Shown here: piece after piece, positions 9,720 through 21,031 of the stretch | Position numbering within the stretch: position 1 is the first letter of the stretch | Layout: each line of letters starts with the position of its first letter | From: Isoetes taiwanensis | Lineage: Eukaryota > Streptophyta > Lycopodiopsida > Isoetales > Isoetaceae | Direction of reading: 5' to 3' | Assembly (NCBI GenBank): GCA_021234155.1 | Contig: JAJEKV010000002.1 | Location: 8,038,811 to 8,102,810 of the forward strand | DNA: 64,000 nucleotides | The notes under the pieces: generated by a model | Database searches by the model: none | What the model was told of the DNA's origin: nothing | Seen by the model: the letters and a program-made list of their open reading frames with translations, nothing else | Translations under genes and position numbers: made by a program

Positions 9720-12700
9720 GTTACTAAGAACTTGTGCATTAGGGAATACCGACCCACTTCTTACTTGCAGCTCTGGATTTGTATCGCGCCCGCACGCTGA
9801 ACCCAATAAGATCATCACACCTTCAAATGAAAGAAAGTGGTGTATAGAAATTGCACGTGCAATTCCACGCATCTAAAAAAGGCATCACCGAAAGACCTCT
9901 CGCTTTGTTCCTCGACCGGCAAGAAAGCCGATGACATACAACAGTGGGAATTGCAATCGCTATGTGGGAAGGAACAAAAACAATGTCCAAGACGCTATTA
10001 TATGCAAAAGAGGACACACAATGTAATTTGCAGCCATTGAGTATGTCCTTAAATGGACAAACTATGATCCCTCGCCATGGCAGCCTAGCAAATTAAACAA
10101 GCCGCCACCGAAAGAATGTTCCGACCAAGGCGAAAAGGATACGGCCGGGTACCGCAGCCCCACGAATCTGCCTCGCCCGGAATAACGGGCAATAGGGATA
10201 TATTGTCCGGCTTCGACATGCGTAAAAGGTTTTTGCGTGCGATATAAGAAACCACCTAGCATTGCAATCGAAAGCTAAACGAGATGAGAAGATGCCTTCA
10301 AATGGACACGAATTGGTTAAGGGCTCAGCGAAGAAAAAACATGTGAAGCTCAGATCTATAGCGTAGGCCTCTCACAACCCGTGAGCCCTCTCCGCTGAGC
10401 CCAAGCTTCCACCGCCCAACCATCTGGCCGTTATAGATCCCGCCAACCTCTCGGCTATTTGTGCTCCCCATCACGCCTAAAGATTCTACCATCCCAAAGT
10501 TCGTAATCAAACTCGCAAACTCAATACTTCCGATAGCTAAACCTTCTTCTTCCAACACCCCCTTCCGCCTCGTGTGCGTGATCGCCCAAGAGGCTAGCAT
10601 TTCCTATTGCTTCAAATCGCCGACGGACCTCAAATTCAATCCTCAAGAAGAACGCGAAATTGGCGTAACAAACCGCATTTAAAGCTTGAACAATTCAAAC
10701 GGTTCTACCCGCTTGGTGTGAACCGGGTTTATGAAGGTTTCAATATTCGACATAACCAGCCCTCGCTAACCTCACGATCGAATGCGCTCAAACGACCACG
10801 CGCGTGACTCTCGTGAAGAGTTTCAAGACGATCCTACGGAGGTGCTCACACCCGCCGATGTTGTCCCCTTCATCCCATTACCGTGTGATTGTTATTGTTC
10901 ATGATTTCTCGGGTTTGTGGTCGCCTAACTTACAAGTGCACATTATTTCGTGAAAAAGATCACATGGAGTACGAGGGATGACTTGAAGGGCAAGAAATTT
11001 TGATAATATCCGGTAACCACAAGATATGTGCAGCTCAAACCGCTATGTTGTATTGTTGGAGAACGGAACAAAGCAGATGGAGTTTGCTAAAGCCTACGCG
11101 AGGAGAAGAACAAGAGTGCTTAAACTGAACTTGACAGATAGAGAATATATTGAGTTGAGCATTCAAAGCAATGAAGTCATCGCTAACACTCAGATATAGA
11201 GAGCCATTGTTAGAGAAGCTTCAACAAATTACGGCATCAACATAAAGCGTTATGGTTGTCCTCCTCAAGGTCCCATTGGTACCGCCACCACCTCAAAGAT
11301 GGAAGGTATTTTTATTATCTTTGCTCAAAGACATCAAGCGTCGCTGATTTCCCTAACCATTTGTTTTGTAGGACTTCCACGAGATAGCTACCACAACGCT
11401 GAAGGTGAAGGAGCTAAAGGACGAGAAGCAATTTATTTTATGGAGGAGAGGGTGTTCGTAAAGTTAATGGAAGTGGCCAACGATGGGTCAACAAGAAGAT
11501 TTGTGATGAGCATGGAGATTTTTCCCCGATAAGCCCCTCGGCTGACTTCTTCAACAAAACCCGGTTAAGATACCTTCGAGGCATGTCTAATGCAGAGGGG
11601 CTTCTCAGCCTTCTCGATGAGATTTTGGAAGGAAAGACATACGCGCTAAGGTGCAAAGCGGATATCATGGCAGTTTAATTGCCGCTAGCGCGCCATTGAT
11701 ATTAGAAGCCCGACCTTCATGCGAAAAGAGATTTTGTCATAACGATCCACGCCGCCGTAAAGATTACACATTTTGGGAGGAGTTGCTTTCTCGACTTTCC
11801 CCGATTTCACCTAACAACGGATTCGATATATCCGATTCTGATACAGAGTAATGCGGAAAGCAAATTACAATAAGGAGCATGTTGTGGGTAATTTGCCCGT
11901 TGCATTTCTAGAACCCATTAGATCGATTTTGAAACCTGAAGAGGCTATAAAGATCAAGGAGAAGAAAAATGTTGTGCATGCTGTAACAAAGGAAGGGATT
12001 CCCACCTCCACTCCAGTGTCTGAGAATGCAACTATGGTGTTCATAGACTTTAGAGGATTCTCTGCATTGTGGACGTGCAAGAAATATATGGAACTCTTCA
12101 CAAGAATATCCAAAGATGACAACCGCTAATATTTATCACCTTGTCATTCTAATGCGGTCCGCGACTTGCCGATTGCTTGTACAACCAAAAAAAACAGATT
12201 CAAGGCGGTCCCATATTTCACCAGGTACATATGACGAAGCCGGGATGGGTGAACAAGAAAAGGGTGAAGGAATATCAAGATTACATCACCCATATGTGCA
12301 TTAACGTAGTTTACCCGTGGTGAACGCGATAATGCCGAGTCGGAGCTTCGTTGACACAAAAGGCCGCACCACGTAAGACGCCTTTGCCACCAATGCCCGC
12401 CGCTGGTGACGAAGATAATCGATGAGAAAATGAAGAAGAAATGGCGCACATATTTCACGGGTAAACCCCGTACAAGTTTGTCTAATGGAAGGTGACCACG
12501 CGATGAAGTGCCGATGAAGACATCATATGCCTACTACCCGGTTGACAAGCTTGTGCCGGGCGATGGTTGTGTTCTTGATTTCTTCTCGCCAGGTACGCTT
12601 CTCGTGGTCATATTTTATCGCAGGGAAAGAAGAGTATTGCTTTCGAAAGCCGTGGTAAAGTGTGCCGATTTCGAGGGCTTTCTTGGATAAGCTCGAAAAA

Positions 12701-13800
12701 ATGGTCGATTGTATACCGGGGAGACGATGACGAGGATAAGGCAGAGCCCGAGAATGATCCTCATGCGATCAATTTAAACATTACCCAACGAACGATATAT
12801 CTAACATCGATTCAATCTTGGATCAAATGGATGAGAAAAGCTACGAGGAAAGAATGCGTGAAACGAAAAAGACTTCCGGAGGCTACCGAGAAAGGTATTA
12901 TCGCTACTGGAGCCCGTGTTTCAAAAAAATTAGGGGCTCTAAATGAAAAAAATTGATGCCTACATGCCTTTTTTTTTGACAAAGGGTCGAATTTCAATAA
13001 TGGGTATGGTCGGTGACCCCGCGGATCAAGAGGGTGAGCCATCGTGCACACAAGAGCATCAGTTCCAAAGAAAGAAAACCAAACTCTTCCATGCACCCGA
13101 CATCGCATGTGCCGAAAGCAGAGTGGCGCAGATGTCGGCGGGACCCCCATGGATACCGACATTAATCGGGACGGATCCACATGTCCAACTCCTTGCGCAG
13201 CCATGTCGTAGAAATCCCGTGATAAAACAAAGCTACACCGAGATGGACACGTAAGATGTTTTCCAAAGGGGACAGAACATGTAGCTAGGATAGCCACCGA
13301 GCTCCCGGTGTTGTACCGAGACAAGATCGAAACCCGTGATGGACTAATTTCTGCCCATATGGCAAAGAAATGTACATTGAAATGTTTGAGGAATACAAAT
13401 TACAATGCTTTGAGTTTACTATTTCAGTTATTTTGTCTAAACATTCCTTCACACGACAACTCACAATGTTCGCCACCGCGATCCTCATTATCACTTTCAA
13501 TTCTTTTTATCCATGTGAAGAGCTTAACGGAATTGTAATATTACATCCATCGGCTGCCTAGGCAGCTTCAAATCTTCGCCGTGGCGATCCTGCTGAGTGT
13601 TTTCACTCTTTCCTGTGGACCGCTCTTGCTCCCGAAGGAGCTTGGGATAGCCTTATACATGTCCAAATCGGATACGTCGCTGTTTGTGCCCAAAAAGCAG
13701 CGGAAAAAACGTCAACTTTTACTCCGCTGCAACCATTTGCGGTGTTTTATAGACACCCAAGAACCTATTTCATGCTAAACGAGAATTCCGAAATTCTCTA
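9720..13800. other. Unidentified region with short frames, possibly relic exons
   Basis: Several plus-strand stretches remain open for 60-100 codons and look protein-like: about 11,440-11,640 (...YLRGMSNAEGLLSLLDEILEG...), 11,851-12,129, 12,660-12,956, and 13,300-13,430 (ELPVLYRDKIETRDGLISAH). They are interrupted by stops and by candidate introns, for example GT at about 11,304 with TTTGTAG at about 11,372. They may be exons of one plus-strand gene or relic, but I recognise no family. A GCGATCCTGCTGA motif related to the 9.5 kb minisatellite occurs at about 13,584. Confidence 0.35.
11851..12129 (+). CDS. Hypothetical open frame, 92 residues, unrecognised
   Basis: ATG-started frame MRKANYNKEHVVGNLPVAFL..., lysine-rich in the middle, with no membrane segment or known motif. 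It sits between other protein-like but broken frames on the same strand and could be an exon of a larger gene. No paralogue lies in the window. Function unknown. Confidence 0.2.
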   Translation: MRKANYNKEHVVGNLPVAFLEPIRSILKPEEAIKIKEKKNVVHAVTKEGIPTSTPVSENATMVFIDFRGFSALWTCKKYMELFTRISKDDNR

Positions 13801-14518
13801 ATTAATTAAATCGTGCTTAATGGTTCATAGCCCTTGAAGAGCAATGCCAAATATTTGATCCATGGTTTTATGTAATGTCAAGATGGTTTAAAGAGGATTT
13901 AACAACATTAATACTACATTATGCCAATATTTTTAAGTGGGAAACATTAGAAAACAGTAAATCTGATATGTTATCCATGTAAGTCCAATGTGCAAATTCA
14001 TCCTAGTGTAGTTATGCACCATCTAATTCATCACTGTATACATAACATTCTTTGCAAATATGATCTACCCTTATAATAGGCTGGCTCTCTTGGTTTTTTG
14101 AAAAATACAGATGTGTTAAAAAAGATACAAGTACCTCTTTTGCAAAGCAACATGCAGAAAAGGAACTCTGAACTTAGAGGTTTTCCCATGATGTGCACAT
14201 GGAATGCAACTACATAGTGAAATTTGAATGTTATGAACCGAGCAACTGATCCACATAGAAAATGACATAATCTTTTAAACTATGGAATGCCTTTCAAGAC
14301 AATGCAAAGATATTCACAGTATGCTTGTAAGAAAGCATGTAATTAAATTCTTACTTTCAGTAGCATAGACTCGTGCACTTTTGGAGCACATCATCAAAAT
14401 TGCATCTCATGTGCAAGATATAATACAACCATCTTTTCGTAGACAATATTTTTTCAGATGCTAGTTTCTAATAAGACACAATGGGCCCAGCCGCAATCCA
14501 TGTGAATTACACCCACAA

Positions 14519-16395
14519 ATGCATCTTGGGTTAAAGAATATCATAATGCCCAGGGCGATATAGAAGAACTAACGATGTCGTGACTTGCTTATTAGAAGCT
14601 TCAAAACCTGAGGGAATTCAATCGCGATGATTGACCTCTGTTGTCTTACCAGGGATCACGAATTGTTGTCTTACCAGGTAAAGGTACACATACTGGAACT
14701 CCCAATGCATCTGCGAGAGCAGCAATATGCAGATTGTCACTCCCATAGGCTGCCCAAAAAAGAAATTCCAAGTTGAAAACAAAGTTGGCACAGTGATGAA
14801 TTTCACTTGTCACCAATCTGAAAAACATCAGAACTATACCAGAAAATAGTCCAGTATGTAATATATTTAAATCTAGCAGTTAGGTTAGTATATAAGTATT
14901 CACACCATAATCACAAACATATTAATCTCAACAACGCTCAACAAGTGTATCAATGCTGCACACACAAAAAGGATTTATATTAGAGACCCCATAAACAGTT
15001 TACGCACAAGAATTTAGCAACAAAAATAACCGGGAAAGACGAAAAAAAGACTCGATGGAGATTGGTCTTTCATGAAGAGTTGCTCCACAAAAATCTATTC
15101 CCATAGTTTGCATTAAGATTCAGCAAGAGTATACAGAAATACAAGAAAAAACTATCGCAAGGAAGTCCTCAAATGTGAACTCTGCATAGCCCAAGCTTAT
15201 AAGGATCTGTCGACATTTCTCAATGCATTTTAGTACACGATCCACTTCAGCTTCATCCTTTGTTTCCAAAATATGTACCTAAGTAGGATGTAAGGCTTTC
15301 AGTATTATCCTCCATGTTGCATAAGAGAACACATCAAAATTCATGTTCCCGTGAGATTCGCATAACATCTCCCTTAGGAGAAAAATATATCATTCCAGAA
15401 CAAGGCTGTGTCCAGGGTATTTGATCTCGGTTAGTCGGCACTTAGGCACCACAACCCAATTCTGCTTCATAAAGCAGATTTGGAGCTTAGGGTTCACAGA
15501 GGCAGCCTGACAGAAAAGTGATAACAGAATCGGAATAAATGTTAGCCCTTAGGGCACCTGCATATTATCTGATCGTTGGAGCAAAGAAGAGCAGCTTGTG
15601 GTGTTGGTGCTAAAAACATAAAATTGTGATGGAAAAATCCCTTATGTTATCTTTGTAAAGCCACTAACATCATATCATATGACATGCCAAAAATTGCATA
15701 TTTGAACCATTCTTAAAAGCCATTAATACTTCATTCATCAAGATGTAAAACCACAAATTAACATCCTAAAGTGAGAATAAAAGTGATCAAAAGAAACAAT
15801 ATTAAACTATCAAATATAAACATTGTAGTATTCGAAGTCAAGGTTTCAAGATATATCTGGGGAGCTTAGGGTAGGGCACTTGCATATTATCCGATCATTG
15901 GAGCAAAGAAGAGCACCTTGTGGTGTTGATTAAGGTAGACATTATCCTCCTTTCTTGTAGTCTAGACATTCTTATAGTTTGCATCAGCTTCGTAAAGCCT
16001 TCCTCGTGATAAAACGTTTCGAGATATAGGATAATCTTGTTCATGCTTCCTTTGTTATAATCCTTCAGGTACATTCATTCATCATATTTAGAGCAAAAGC
16101 CTGATTTAAAAAAGAAAGTCTAAAACCTATTTTATTGCTCCTGAAAGAAACAATTTCCATTACGGGTCCGTCGATTAGCTACATAATGTTCTCCTAATTT
16201 CTGTGCTGACAGTTTATTCTTCAAAGAAGGTGCATATTGGAAGAAACGCCTCAATCCGCAGAGTGAATGTTTTGATCATATCTTTATAAAATAAAAAAAA
16301 TGGTTGCCTACTTCTGATGGTAAAGAAGAGAAGGACAAACTTTAACAGTACCTCTACTTTTGCTTCCAAGCTCACAGCCGCAGCAAGCGCAGTAA
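14519..16395 (-). pseudogene. Otubain-like (OTUB1 family) deubiquitinase, multi-exon pseudogene
   Basis: Reading the minus strand in order: a short exon at about 16,395-16,340 (ALAAAVSLEAKVE-like, assignment to otubain uncertain); 16,240-16,142 with SLKNKLSAQKLGEHY and RRTRNGNCFFQ, the catalytic-Cys exon of otubains (normally RTRGDGNCF); 15,278-15,152 with KDEAEVDRVLKCIEKCRQIL and SLGYAEFTFEDFLAI; 14,826-14,685 with RLVTSEIHHCANF and SDNLHIAALADALGVPVCV; and 14,640-14,519 with EVNHRD, a stop, then LLYRPGHYDIL-type sequence. Otubains cleave Lys48-type ubiquitin chains using Asp, Cys and His. Here the catalytic Asp is replaced (NGNC instead of GDGNC, one residue short), part of the OTU domain is missing and the last exon has stops. 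Splice-like AG and GT dinucleotides flank the exons, so this derives from a genomic, intron-containing gene rather than a retrocopy. Confidence 0.65.
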
Positions 16396-17995
16396 GCAGC
16401 TCCTAGCTCCTGTTAGACAATAACAAATATATGGTTGGAATCACCGAAATTTAGGCCCGAAACACAAAATATCCGCCTTTTATCCAAACAAGATGCTAGG
16501 CTCGAAACACAAAATATCCGCCTTTTATCCAAACAAGATGCTAACGCATCAATGGGTTGCCCGTTGGACTACCCATTGATGCCTCTCCAACCACGTATCA
16601 ATACCAATATAATGTCATGAGATACATTAGACTGTAGGTTGTTTGAGGAGGGGATTCAGTTAGGTGCTAGAACCAAATCCCCAATGCAAAAAGCCATTAT
16701 AATAGGTTTAATGTCATTATCATAACAGATTTATACTCATACGTAAGGAATGATAATAGCGCTAATTGATATATTGGCTCTAGATGTTGATTTTTAGAGC
16801 TAATTGGAATATAGTGCGGGGAGCTAACATCTATGAAGCATAGATATGCCACCGCAGCAATGGTTTTTTGAACCACATGTGCTTGCTTTCCACATTCTAG
16901 TACTAACCCATTTCTCGCCAAAACAAATGAAATGGTCGATTGAGATTAACATCTTGGTGGCCTCAGTTGTCGGCTCATCCAAATTTGATGGTTCATCCAG
17001 CCTAATAGGAATTTTGCCACTGTAAAATGTTCCCACATTGCCAAAATCTGCACAAACCTCCCTAGAGTTTGCTATTATTATCGAGAATGTGGGTCTTTCT
17101 TGCCAGATTCAAAAAAATGATGGTTCTTTTTATACAATTGATGTACACATCTGAATGGTTTAGGTAGGCTCTAATCCAACTATCAAGATCAAATCAAGGT
17201 AATTATTGCCTGAGATATATCAATGTTAGTACAGATGCTAAACAATTTAGCTGGTCTGATAATGCAGGCGATACGTAATATAGGGGATAGAAAATTTGTT
17301 CTGGCTTCTCTCATAGCCCTGAGATGCCTCCCCATAAATCTGCTACGTAACAATGTGGTTAAAACAGAGGACTATACTTTCTCAACAAAGATGTTGAAGA
17401 CTTCAACAAAGCTGTGAAAACCCAGATAGTACAAGAATAGTGATATATGCAAATTCATACAACTACATAGAAGCAACAGTAAAAAACTCCGAAGCATATG
17501 TTAAAAAAGCTCCACAATTCCATAATTCAAACCCTAATCTTGGATACAATTATAAAGTTTTGATTCAATCCAGAAAAAAGCTGTTAGCACCTTTTAGGTT
17601 TCTGAAGCCACATTGAATTTAATGCTGGAACTTAAATACAATAATAAAGTTTGTCTTCTTATATGCAGTTGACATATCCAACCTGAAGTAACTATTAATC
17701 TGACAAATGCTGCTATTATTATATGCTAGGAAATTAAGTATTTGATATCTTGGTGAATATAGCAAAAGTCTCTTCCAAGCTTCCACATGAAGGACATATG
17801 TTGTTAGTATCTTTGTTTTCAAGAGCAATGATGGCCTATAGCCAATGCATCAAATGCACAACCATTTTCAGATAATTCTACAAATGGTGTAATAATTTTA
17901 CTTTCTTATTATTCTGGCGTAAGCTAATAATCTGATGAATAGAACTTCCGACATTCAAATGGGACACCAATCGAATTCAGGGCAATCCTATATGC
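15860..17995 (+). repeat. Arm repeat, plus-orientation copy (left arm)
   Basis: This segment is inverted relative to 34,225-36,690 and 53,690-56,200. Shared landmarks are the otubain catalytic-Cys exon, the TATCCAAACAAGATGCTA segment (present here as a local tandem duplication at about 16,455-16,545), the CTCTAGATG/GCTAATTGGAATATAG segment and the GGACACCAATCGAATTC end. It lacks about 430 bp present in the inverted copies near 35,590-35,920. The tandem unit begins inside this arm, at 17,411. Confidence 0.8.
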
Positions 17996-18682
17996 CAATA
18001 TTATCCTGTATGTCACTTGCACAATGGCTTCACTTCTTCGTCCCATTTTATCTCTCTTCCTATGCAAAGGGCAAGAAACCACCAACGAGCCTCATTTACT
18101 GACAAACAATGATTTAATAGAGACTTAGATAGAATATATCCACTAAGCTACGCAATTGAATGTGGCCTTACCTAGATTTCTTCTAATGTCATATGCCTCC
18201 CAATGTTGTATCCATACCTCTCGTGTTTGTATATACATATCTGCACGTGCAAAAGCAGATTACATTCCAGGAGGCCAGAGATGTGACATTCAATCAGGGT
18301 GTTGGACTAAATGTAATAACAAACCGAACTGGATGTTAACCATACCTAGATGCCATGCTCGTGGCAATAAAACTCCTTGCAAGCATAATTCAAACCTTAA
18401 AATATGGCATTCCTCTCTTGTTTCCAATTAAATTGCACCTTGTATAGCCCATCAGTCATACACAAATTTTATATCATGTCTAGGCCTGTGAAAATAGATC
18501 AAATTTTAGACACAAACAATTTTTTTGCGATTGATCTGATGTATAATGGCATTCTTAGCTGGCTACATATTTCATGGGTACTCCACTAACGTTATTCCTG
18601 AGATATCCCTCCACATATAGTGTCTTTGCCTGAAAAAAGGAGATTACGATCCTTTGTAACATCAGTCTGGTCCAGTCCAAAG

Positions 18683-19777
18683 ATGGTTGGAGCAAGTGTG
18701 ATAAAAATGAAAGACATATTCATGATAGTAAGGCTCTTAGGAAGCTTTTTGCAGGATATCTTCTCTATCCTCTTTTCTTACCTCCACTTCCAAAAAGATA
18801 TCCTAGGTACTTCAGAAGCTACCAGAATCTCAGGTGCTTCAAAAGCTACCAGATTGCTCAGGTATTGTATGCAAGAATCGTGCTGTAGCAGAATAGGTAA
18901 GAATGGAGCAATGATATCCTTTAGTAGCAAAGCTTCTAAGCTGGAAGAACATATTGCAAAAACAAGTACAGCAGAGCATGTGCTGAGTGAATTAGAAACC
19001 AAACTCAGTGAATCTAGTAATACCATATGTGAGCTGCAAGCAAAGATTACGGCTTCAGGCACTAAAATTGAAACAGCAGAGGGCTTAGTAAATGAGGTAG
19101 GGGATAAATTATCTAAAGCCGAAAGCAGGGTATCACAGCTAGAAACAGAACTTCATGCGTCAGGCACAAAGTTTAGGGCCGCTATGGTAACAGAGTTTGA
19201 GGCAAAACTAGCCCAAGAGAAAGAATGTGTGTCCACTTTGAAAAATAAGGTTGTGGAGCTAGAAAACTCACTTCAAGCCATTGTTGGAAAAGCTAATACA
19301 ACAGAGAGCAAAGTGACAGACTTAGAAACCCAACTCTCAAAAGCAACAAGCCAGACGGAAATGCAACTCGGTTCCCTTGCAGCAGCTGAACAAAAGATCT
19401 CTAAGCTTGAAGAACTGCTGAAAGTATCCTCTCTAAAAGCTGAGACAGTAGAAAGTAAATTGTGCGAGCTTCAAAAAGAGTTAGAGGAGCACACAAAAAA
19501 GATCTCTCAGCTTGAACAGTTCCTAAAAGGAGCCTCCGATAAATCTGATACAACGGAGGCAGAGTTGGCCCAAGCTAAAAACAACGTTTTTTACTTGGAA
19601 GCTCAAATTGCAGAGTTGAAAACAAAATATGATACAACCCAGAGTAAAGAAGCAGATTTACGTACCAAATTAACAAAGACTAAGGGCGAGCTGTCCGTGT
19701 TGGAAGCAAATCTTCGTGCCTCTGTTGAAAAAGCTGGTAAATCGGAGGTTAAAGCTGCAGAACTGGAAATAGAGTAA
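18683..19777 (+). CDS. Long coiled-coil protein, unit 1 copy
   Basis: An uninterrupted frame encodes about 364 residues from ATG 18,683 to TAA 19,777. The first ~75 residues are hydrophobic/basic and may be untranslated or intronic, so the true start could be the ATG at 18,911 (MISFSSKASKLEEH). From there to the end almost everything is heptad coiled coil with a loose ~33-residue period (LETKLSES, LETELHAS, LENSLQA, LETQLSKA, LEELLKVSS, LEQFLKGAS, LEAQIAEL). It resembles filament-like or tropomyosin-like plant coiled-coil proteins, but no family-specific domain is visible. A further open stretch at about 19,876-20,090 (CIKDVQGVKQEMKQIQGFLAF, then Pro-rich) might be a terminal exon. The ORF lies 430 bp upstream of, and parallel to, the CAF1-like ORF. 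This is the only unbroken copy in the window. Confidence 0.55.
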   Translation: MVGASVIKMKDIFMIVRLLGSFLQDIFSILFSYLHFQKDILGTSEATRISGASKATRLLRYCMQESCCSRIGKNGAMISFSSKASKLEEHIAKTSTAEHVLSELETKLSESSNTICELQAKITASGTKIETAEGLVNEVGDKLSKAESRVSQLETELHASGTKFRAAMVTEFEAKLAQEKECVSTLKNKVVELENSLQAIVGKANTTESKVTDLETQLSKATSQTEMQLGSLAAAEQKISKLEELLKVSSLKAETVESKLCELQKELEEHTKKISQLEQFLKGASDKSDTTEAELAQAKNNVFYLEAQIAELKTKYDTTQSKEADLRTKLTKTKGELSVLEANLRASVEKAGKSEVKAAELEIE

Positions 19778-20080
19778 CGAATTTAAGAAAGGGCATGTCC
19801 ATTTGGCGGTTTAAGAAGATCCAAAATCTCACTCTTCTTTGCTTTCAACACTTACGAGCAAGCGTAGAACAAGGCAAACTGCATCAAGGATGTCCAAGGC
19901 GTTAAGCAAGAGATGAAACAGATTCAAGGCTTCCTCGCCTTTGGCGCCGGACCTCTACCCTCGCACTACCAACCCGGACCTCTGCCCCGGACCCGGACCT
20001 CGCAACCCAGAAAAGGCAAAATGCATATTTCATCTAAAAAAAGGTTGAAATTTACCTTTTTGTTAACAAAAATGAGAAAT

Positions 20081-20205
20081 GCAGATATTTAACTCAGGTG
20101 CCTCATGCATTTATCTTAGATATTTAACTCCAGGTGCCTCATCGGCTTCTAAAATCATTAACTTCTTAGCGCTTTTCTGCCGCTTCTAAAATCATTAACT
20201 CTTTT
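20081..20205. repeat. Two short tandem duplications upstream of CAF1-like ORF
   Basis: AGATATTTAACTC(C)AGGTGCCTCAT occurs twice (about 20,080 and 20,117), and GCTTCTAAAATCATTAACT occurs twice (about 20,145 and 20,182), ending about 10 bp before the ATG at 20,210. The same pairs are present in unit 2 and in the inverted copy. Confidence 0.7.
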
Positions 20206-20209
20206 TGTC

Positions 20210-21031
20210 ATGGCTTCCCCCTTAGGAAGTGTCAAGAGCATTCGAGCACCTAATATCAGATCAGTATGGGCTACAAATTTGGATCAGGAATTGAGTTACG
20301 TCTCTAGCATTTACAAGCACTACCCTAACATTGCAGTTGACATTGAATTCCCAGGAGTTGTCGTGCTACCTCCTAGCCACATGAGCAAGGGGCCTCTCCT
20401 GCATTATCCTACCTTGCGAGAAAATGTTAACATGCTCAAAATCATCCAACTGGGTCTCACCTTCTTTGATGATCACGGTAAATCTTGGCCCATTACCTGG
20501 GAATTTAACTTCCAATTTGATCTGGATGTGGATGACTATTCCGATGACTCCATCGACTTCCTATGGCAGAATGGCATCAATTTTGATGCTCTTCAACAAC
20601 ATGGTATATGCCATGACGTATTTGCAAGACGCCTCTTTGATAATCATATGTTTCTTTCCGACGGGAGCCACAGATGGGTGACTTTTAGTGGCGCATACGA
20701 CATTGCATATTTGCTCAAGCTCTTCTCTTGCCAAGATTTACCATATTTGCAAAAAGATTTCTTTGAGCTCTTAGATGTGTACTTTCCATTGAGATGTGAT
20801 GTGAAGTATATGACAAAGTTTGGGTGTCATATATATGGAAGCTTAAGTAATGTGGCCCAAAGCTTAGGGGTCGAGAAACATGGTCTTTGCCATCATGCAG
20901 GGTTTGACAGCTTCATCACTGCTTGTGCATTCGACAAGTTGAAAGAAAAGGATCATTTATTGGACTCATACGGTGGTGTTATCTATGGCTTGAGACAAGA
21001 TTATAACTCTCTAGCCATATCTTGTAAATAA
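20210..21031 (+). CDS. CAF1-like (CCR4-NOT deadenylase subunit) protein, unit 1
   Basis: A single-exon ORF of 273 residues, close to the usual CAF1/POP2 length. CAF1 is the DEDD-family 3'-5' exonuclease of the CCR4-NOT complex that shortens mRNA poly(A) tails in the cytoplasm. Visible motifs: exo I VDIEFPG with D44 and E46; the family block NFQFDLDVDDYSDDSIDFL (about residues 100-118); exo II WVTFSGAYDIAYLLK with D164; DVKYM near 197; and exo III HHAGFDS with H228 and D233. The complete DEDDh set is present with spacing typical of the family, so activity is possible. Plant CAF1 genes are often intronless, so lack of introns does not prove a retrocopy. ATG 20,210 is preferred because homology to CAF1 begins shortly after. 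The ORF is part of a block present three times in the window; whether it is expressed is unknown. Confidence 0.85.
   Translation: MASPLGSVKSIRAPNIRSVWATNLDQELSYVSSIYKHYPNIAVDIEFPGVVVLPPSHMSKGPLLHYPTLRENVNMLKIIQLGLTFFDDHGKSWPITWEFNFQFDLDVDDYSDDSIDFLWQNGINFDALQQHGICHDVFARRLFDNHMFLSDGSHRWVTFSGAYDIAYLLKLFSCQDLPYLQKDFFELLDVYFPLRCDVKYMTKFGCHIYGSLSNVAQSLGVEKHGLCHHAGFDSFITACAFDKLKEKDHLLDSYGGVIYGLRQDYNSLAISCK

Noticed and set aside
18778-19062. Minus-strand frame opposite the coiled-coil ORF, repeated at 38.2, 63.5, 33.8 and 1.5 kb
   Set aside because: Shadow of the heptad-repeat coding strand; biased codons keep the antisense frame open.
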